A stretch of DNA of 64,000 nucleotides, taken from the NCBI GenBank assembly GCA_025786725.1, contig JAHLTZ010000001.1:310001-374000 (forward strand), in the 5' to 3' direction. The stretch is from Syncephalis fuscata (lineage: Eukaryota > Zoopagomycota > Zoopagomycetes > Zoopagales > Piptocephalidaceae). The position numbers and the translations under genes were made by a program. Positions 59,929 through 64,000 of the stretch are shown here, piece after piece (position 1 is the stretch's first letter; each line of letters starts with the position of its first letter). Under the pieces are notes generated by a model. The model searched no databases. It was not told the origin of the DNA and worked only from the letters and a program-made list of their open reading frames with translations.

Positions 59929-62900
59929 TTAGAAACGACGAGCTGATAGTGATGGTGAACGTATATCATCTATCGGTGCTGTTGACTTAGCCATATTATG
60001 ATGATTGGATCGTAATGATGTTGCTGTTGCTGTCGTATCTGTTTTAAACAGACCATGGGTGGTTACATTACTGTACTGCTGAGAAGCAGATGGAAACGTG
60101 CGAGATGAAGCAAGACCCGAATAAGCACCATTGGCAAAAGAGCTAGTAATCGTACGGGCCCTCGTATGACGCGTACCATTTGGTGTTGTAGGTGTAGTTA
60201 CTGCAGAGGCTGGCAGTGTTGTTGCAGTGGTTGGTGTAGTCGATGATACTGTAAAGAACGAGCCGGTACGTGTTGATGGACTAATTAATTGACTAAGTGC
60301 TCGTTGTCTACGAATAGAGCCATGGCTGACTATACCATTTGAATTGGATAGCTTGTTCATTTCCATGCCTGCTGTATCTGATACAAATTGTGATACAGCA
60401 GACAATGGCACGTCATTTACTTGTTCATGATCAGATACCGGTGTTGGTAGCTGTAACGGTGTAGGAATAGCGCGGCCATTAGCCGATAGTTTACCGGATA
60501 TACCGCCAGTTACTCTAAATAGACGTGTTGGTGTACCTCGAGGGCTTTCATTCACTGGTGTGCTACTACCGCCATTATTTGTTTGGCTAGTAACTGCACG
60601 ATCGTTTAATGGTAATATGGCAGGTGAGCGGGCTCGTGGTACACCAGCTGACAATCCAAGTAATACATCAGTTAAGCCGCGTACAATCTGTTCACTATCA
60701 CGCCATAGATCGATGGCAGCTTGACTGGCCTCAGCTGTATGACCTTTACGTAAATCAGTACTAACTTGACGTAGAATACGATCCAATCGAATTGAACTTT
60801 CAACCACTTCATCAAGTCGCGACTCAACGCTAGGACCGGCAAATTGTGCATCGTTACTGCCTGGATTCAAGTATTGATTGGTATCATTAAGTGAAGATGA
60901 AGTAACTGGGCCCAAATGCGGTGACAATGAAACACCAGCTGGTAAATTGGTATCCAATGGCTGTCGTTGGCCATCTAAAACAGAAAGTAATGAACGTGTT
61001 GGTGTTTGTAGACCAGCTGAATTATTACCGCTATTATTGCTTAATGTAGTGGATGTGCGGCGAGCTGTGCAAAACTCTTGCTGGGCCCGTACTAATAATT
61101 TCTGAGCACGTGTACAAATGCCATCCACAGCATTGACTTCTGTATTGCCACTGTTTAGTCCATTAAGTCGTGATGATACCAAAGATGGTGTACGACCAGA
61201 AGAGCTATGATCGCTGGCATCATCATTACCAGTACGTGATCGGCGACTACTTGAACGTTGTAGACGAGTAGTATTGGCAATTGATACATCATCCGGTGTT
61301 GTTAGATTCATATTATTAAATCGTTCAATAAAATTAGATGAAGTTAACGAAGTGGCTCTTTCTATGCGATGGAAGCGATGTGGTGTGGTAGGCGTTGCTG
61401 TGTTTGATACTGATGTACGTCCACGAGCCAACGCCGATAAATTGCCATATCCATTATTTGTAGATGTAATATTACCATATCCATCAGTAGTAGAAGCAGT
61501 GGCGCGTGTCTCCATCAGTTCTTGTACAGCTGCGTAATCACCGGCAAGAACAGAATCAGGAAAGTCGGACATGCTACGAGCATGGGCATTTCTATCGTTG
61601 GTTGATGCAAGAATAGGACGTGATACAATACCACGTGGCGCACGTAATCCTTCAATTGAAGTACGTATTGATAAACGTGGACTATCTGCATCTGTACTAC
61701 TATCATCGGCCACTTTACCGTTAAGTGTACGAAGTGTGCCACGTACTGCACGTTTCCGTTGGTCTTGATCGCCACTGTTGCTATCACAAACAATTGCATG
61801 GTTGTCATTATCTTCTGCATCGATCGAACGTAGAATATCATCAACTGCGTCATTAGTATCTGCAGTATGGCTTGAAGCCAGTTTAGACAAGTTGGACACT
61901 GGACTAGCATTCAATTGATTTGATCTTGTCCATTGGCTGGGTAGATTAGCACGTTGTGTAGTCGATGGACTAATACTGTTCGTCGTCGATGGTCGAGATA
62001 GACTTGGTAGTGATAATGACATTGGATCCATATCGGATTTACGAAATCGTGACAAAGAGGAAGCTGAACTTGATGCTTGATGTAAGGATAAGCGACGAAT
62101 ACGTCGTTGACTATCCAATAACGATGAAACAGATGGTGTAGGTCCAGTTATTGTATACTGAGCTGCTGTGTCTTCATTCTCGTTTAGGATTGTATCAACT
62201 GTGTCATCGATCGAGTCATCAAACGGATGTGATCGCTGTTGATCCAGCGATGAACGTGCCGATGAATTAATATGAATTGAATTAGTACGCGATGATTGTT
62301 CACGCCGTAAAGAGGTGCTTCTATCGATGGACGTTGAGTATCGTTGACTCATTGCTGAATTTACTCGCATATTTGCACTTTCTTCCTCCATAATAGTTGC
62401 ATTGGCCAACGTACTCGAAGCAATTGAACTCGACGATGTACGTCGCATCATATTAACACTTGGTATACCGTGATTCATTATGACATTTGTATTGCCGATT
62501 GACGATGCTGAAACTGATGATATTGAAGTTGATGACGGTGTTGCAGTAACAACATTTTTGAGATTTGATTTTAATGTTTGTTCCATAACTTCTTCTTCTA
62601 TCTCTTCGTCTTCCGTAACACTGGCTGTTCTAGTATCATCAGCAGAAAAGTATTTTCATCTAATAAAGACGAGTGGCGTCTATGATGTTGTTGTACTGCC
62701 AGTGTTGTTTCAGCTGCATCTACTGTACTGCCACCACGTGCGCGAGCACGAGCAAGCCAATCTGCTCGTATAATACGTGTATTTGGATCAGGACTTTGTG
62801 TTTGTTCTGTTGCAATTGCTTCTTCTCTTCTTCTACATCTGCTGTAGCTATTGCCATCATTGATATATCAGCGTCTTCATCCATTAAATTCACTGGCTCT

Positions 62901-64000
62901 AATGGGGGTGTTTTTAAATCTTTAATAACACCAAGTAGTGATTGATATGTGTTTTGTTGATCTAAACCAAGTAATCGATCGGGATTATTGCCAGTAATTG
63001 AATGGCCATCAACAATTCGTGGTGAACGTATAGGTGGCTGTGTAAATGACGCATGATTTGATATAAGCGATGGACGACGATTACTATTGATATGTTTAGT
63101 AGTAGTTGGTGGCGATGGTCATTACTACTACTTGGAGAGAGAGTAGGCACTGATTCATCACTATTACCGCGTCGTTGATGGCCGCGTGGTATCCGCTGGC
63201 TGTCTAAAGACATGGCTGTTAACGATTGTTGTTGTTGTTGTTGTTGTTGCTGCTGCTGCCGCTGCTGTTTTGATGATGCATTATTTTGTCGACTAGTTAT
63301 ACTGACTGGTGTACCTGATCGAGAGGCATGGTGCTCTTCAAAAGAACCTGATGCAGAGCGAGCGCCATTACGCTCAAAAGTAGAAGATTTTGCTGTTGTT
63401 ATTGCTGTTGCATTAGGATCGTTTGTACTGGCTGCACGAAGACGGGCACGTTCTAATGCAGCCGATGCAGCTGCTGACCATCCAGCACGAACATCACCGG
63501 CAATCGATGCAGATCCCATTAACGAGTGGTGTCTGCGATGGCGCGCCATTTCCTTTACACTGTTATTTGCTGATTCATTGCGTACTTCTTGTCGTAGACC
63601 ATCCACCAAACGATCGACGTCAAAATCATCATCAGTATCAATGGTGTCAATAGCGTTTTTAGACAATGTAGTTGGCTTTTTACTATTAGTTGATATAGGT
63701 GGCGATGATTGTTTAGAACTAGAACTAGAGCCAGAGCCAAAGCCAAATCTGCTTCTAACTTCTTTGCTTTGAGGTAATGGTGCAGATGCAGGTCCGCTAT
63801 CGGCCACAGATTGAGTTCGTCGGTGCGAACTTAGTCCAGCATTTTCGGTAACACGCAATCCTGACTTTTGACCAACTGGTGGTGGACGACCGAATCGAGA
63901 GACTTGCGATGACAATGCTTGTAATTTGTTGGTGTCAAGTGGTTCTATCGCTGGCCTTGTAGAAGTAGTACTAGCACGATCCGTATTTTTCGATTCAGCA
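59929..64000 (-). CDS. Large Ser/Thr-rich, low-complexity protein, 5' end outside window, frame breaks
   Basis: A coding region of at least 1,300 residues, open at the right edge (ESKNTDRASTTSTRPAIEPL in frame before 63915). The composition is dominated by Ser, Thr, Arg, Asn and Asp. Possible phospho-sites occur throughout (RRTQSV, RHSSL, TPTR). A polyglutamine run lies at about 63225-63262. Structured-looking segments are DDDFDVDRLVDGLRQEVRNE, NPDRLLGLDQQNTYQSLLGV and RLDEVVESSIRLDRILRQVS, the last followed by AIDLWRDSEQIVRGLTDVLL. The frame shifts near 63120, 62815 and 62650; each needs one extra base (TTTT to TTTTT at the last). No known domain is recognised. A regulator or scaffold with long disordered regions is the most that can be said. 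Confidence 0.65.

Noticed and set aside
4886-62650. Programmed +1 frameshifting as in Euplotes
   Set aside because: The breaks are not tied to stop codons or one slippery motif, occur several times per gene and fall in different homopolymers; missing bases in the consensus explain them better.
63212-63772. Plus-strand ORF with a polycysteine run
   Set aside because: Antisense shadow of the CAG/CAA polyglutamine tract in the large minus-strand gene.
1-64000. tRNA, rRNA or CRISPR features
   Set aside because: I scanned for tRNA arm consensus, rRNA-like blocks and regularly spaced direct repeats and found none I could support by eye; a covariance-model search would be needed to exclude tRNAs.

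Overview
AT-rich eukaryotic nuclear DNA, densely packed with genes that are split by short introns (mostly 38-65 nt, GTAAGT-type donors, TAG acceptors). Gene content points to an opisthokont, most likely an early-diverging, flagellum-bearing (zoosporic) fungus. Fungal-type homologues include an Air1/2 zinc-knuckle protein, a Pub1/TIA-1-like RNA-binding protein, Snf4, Mgm1, Ted1 and a probable DUF1776 protein. They sit beside a DYNLT2B/Tctex1-type dynein light chain, normally linked to cilia, and an EHD ATPase with a C-terminal EH domain. Species cannot be fixed from the sequence alone. The standard code appears to be used.

Layout. 0.9-5.97 kb: DYNLT2B-like light chain (-), repeat A1, an orphan gene (-), queuosine salvage protein QNG1 (+). 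6.8-16.4 kb: PHD/AT-hook nuclear protein (+), Air1/2 TRAMP subunit (-), VPS38/UVRAG (-) head-to-head with DCN1 (+). 16.5-23.1 kb: TIA-1/Pub1 (-), a long simple-sequence interval, Snf4 AMPK gamma (+), UQCRH hinge protein of complex III (+). 23.4-29.5 kb: RPAIN-like protein (+), two ICMT-family methyltransferase paralogues (-) bracketing a coiled-coil gene (+), repeat A2. 30-36 kb: threonyl-tRNA synthetase (-) and the inner-membrane dynamin Mgm1/OPA1 (-). 36.8-43.7 kb: a seven-helix membrane protein (+), Ted1/MPPE1 phosphoesterase (-), a nucleotidyltransferase of the non-canonical poly(A) polymerase/TUTase family (-). 44-59.3 kb: five tandem-dispersed paralogues of an unrecognised coiled-coil gene family (-), interrupted by repeat B1, a Rossmann-like protein (+) and EHD (-), then repeat B2. 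59.9-64 kb: a very large low-complexity Ser/Thr-rich protein (-) running off the right edge.

Three things stand out. First, the coiled-coil family, with a two-codon first exon, a homogenised heptad region and a Cys-containing C-terminal domain, matches no family I know. Second, two different ~0.93 kb repeats (A and B) each occur twice, always in the same orientation and upstream of minus-strand genes; B carries an almost invariant 69-codon ORF with a hydrophobic N-terminus. Third, many otherwise well-conserved genes are interrupted by single missing bases, nearly all compatible with loss from short homopolymers. That looks like uncorrected long-read consensus error and affects every gene model here.
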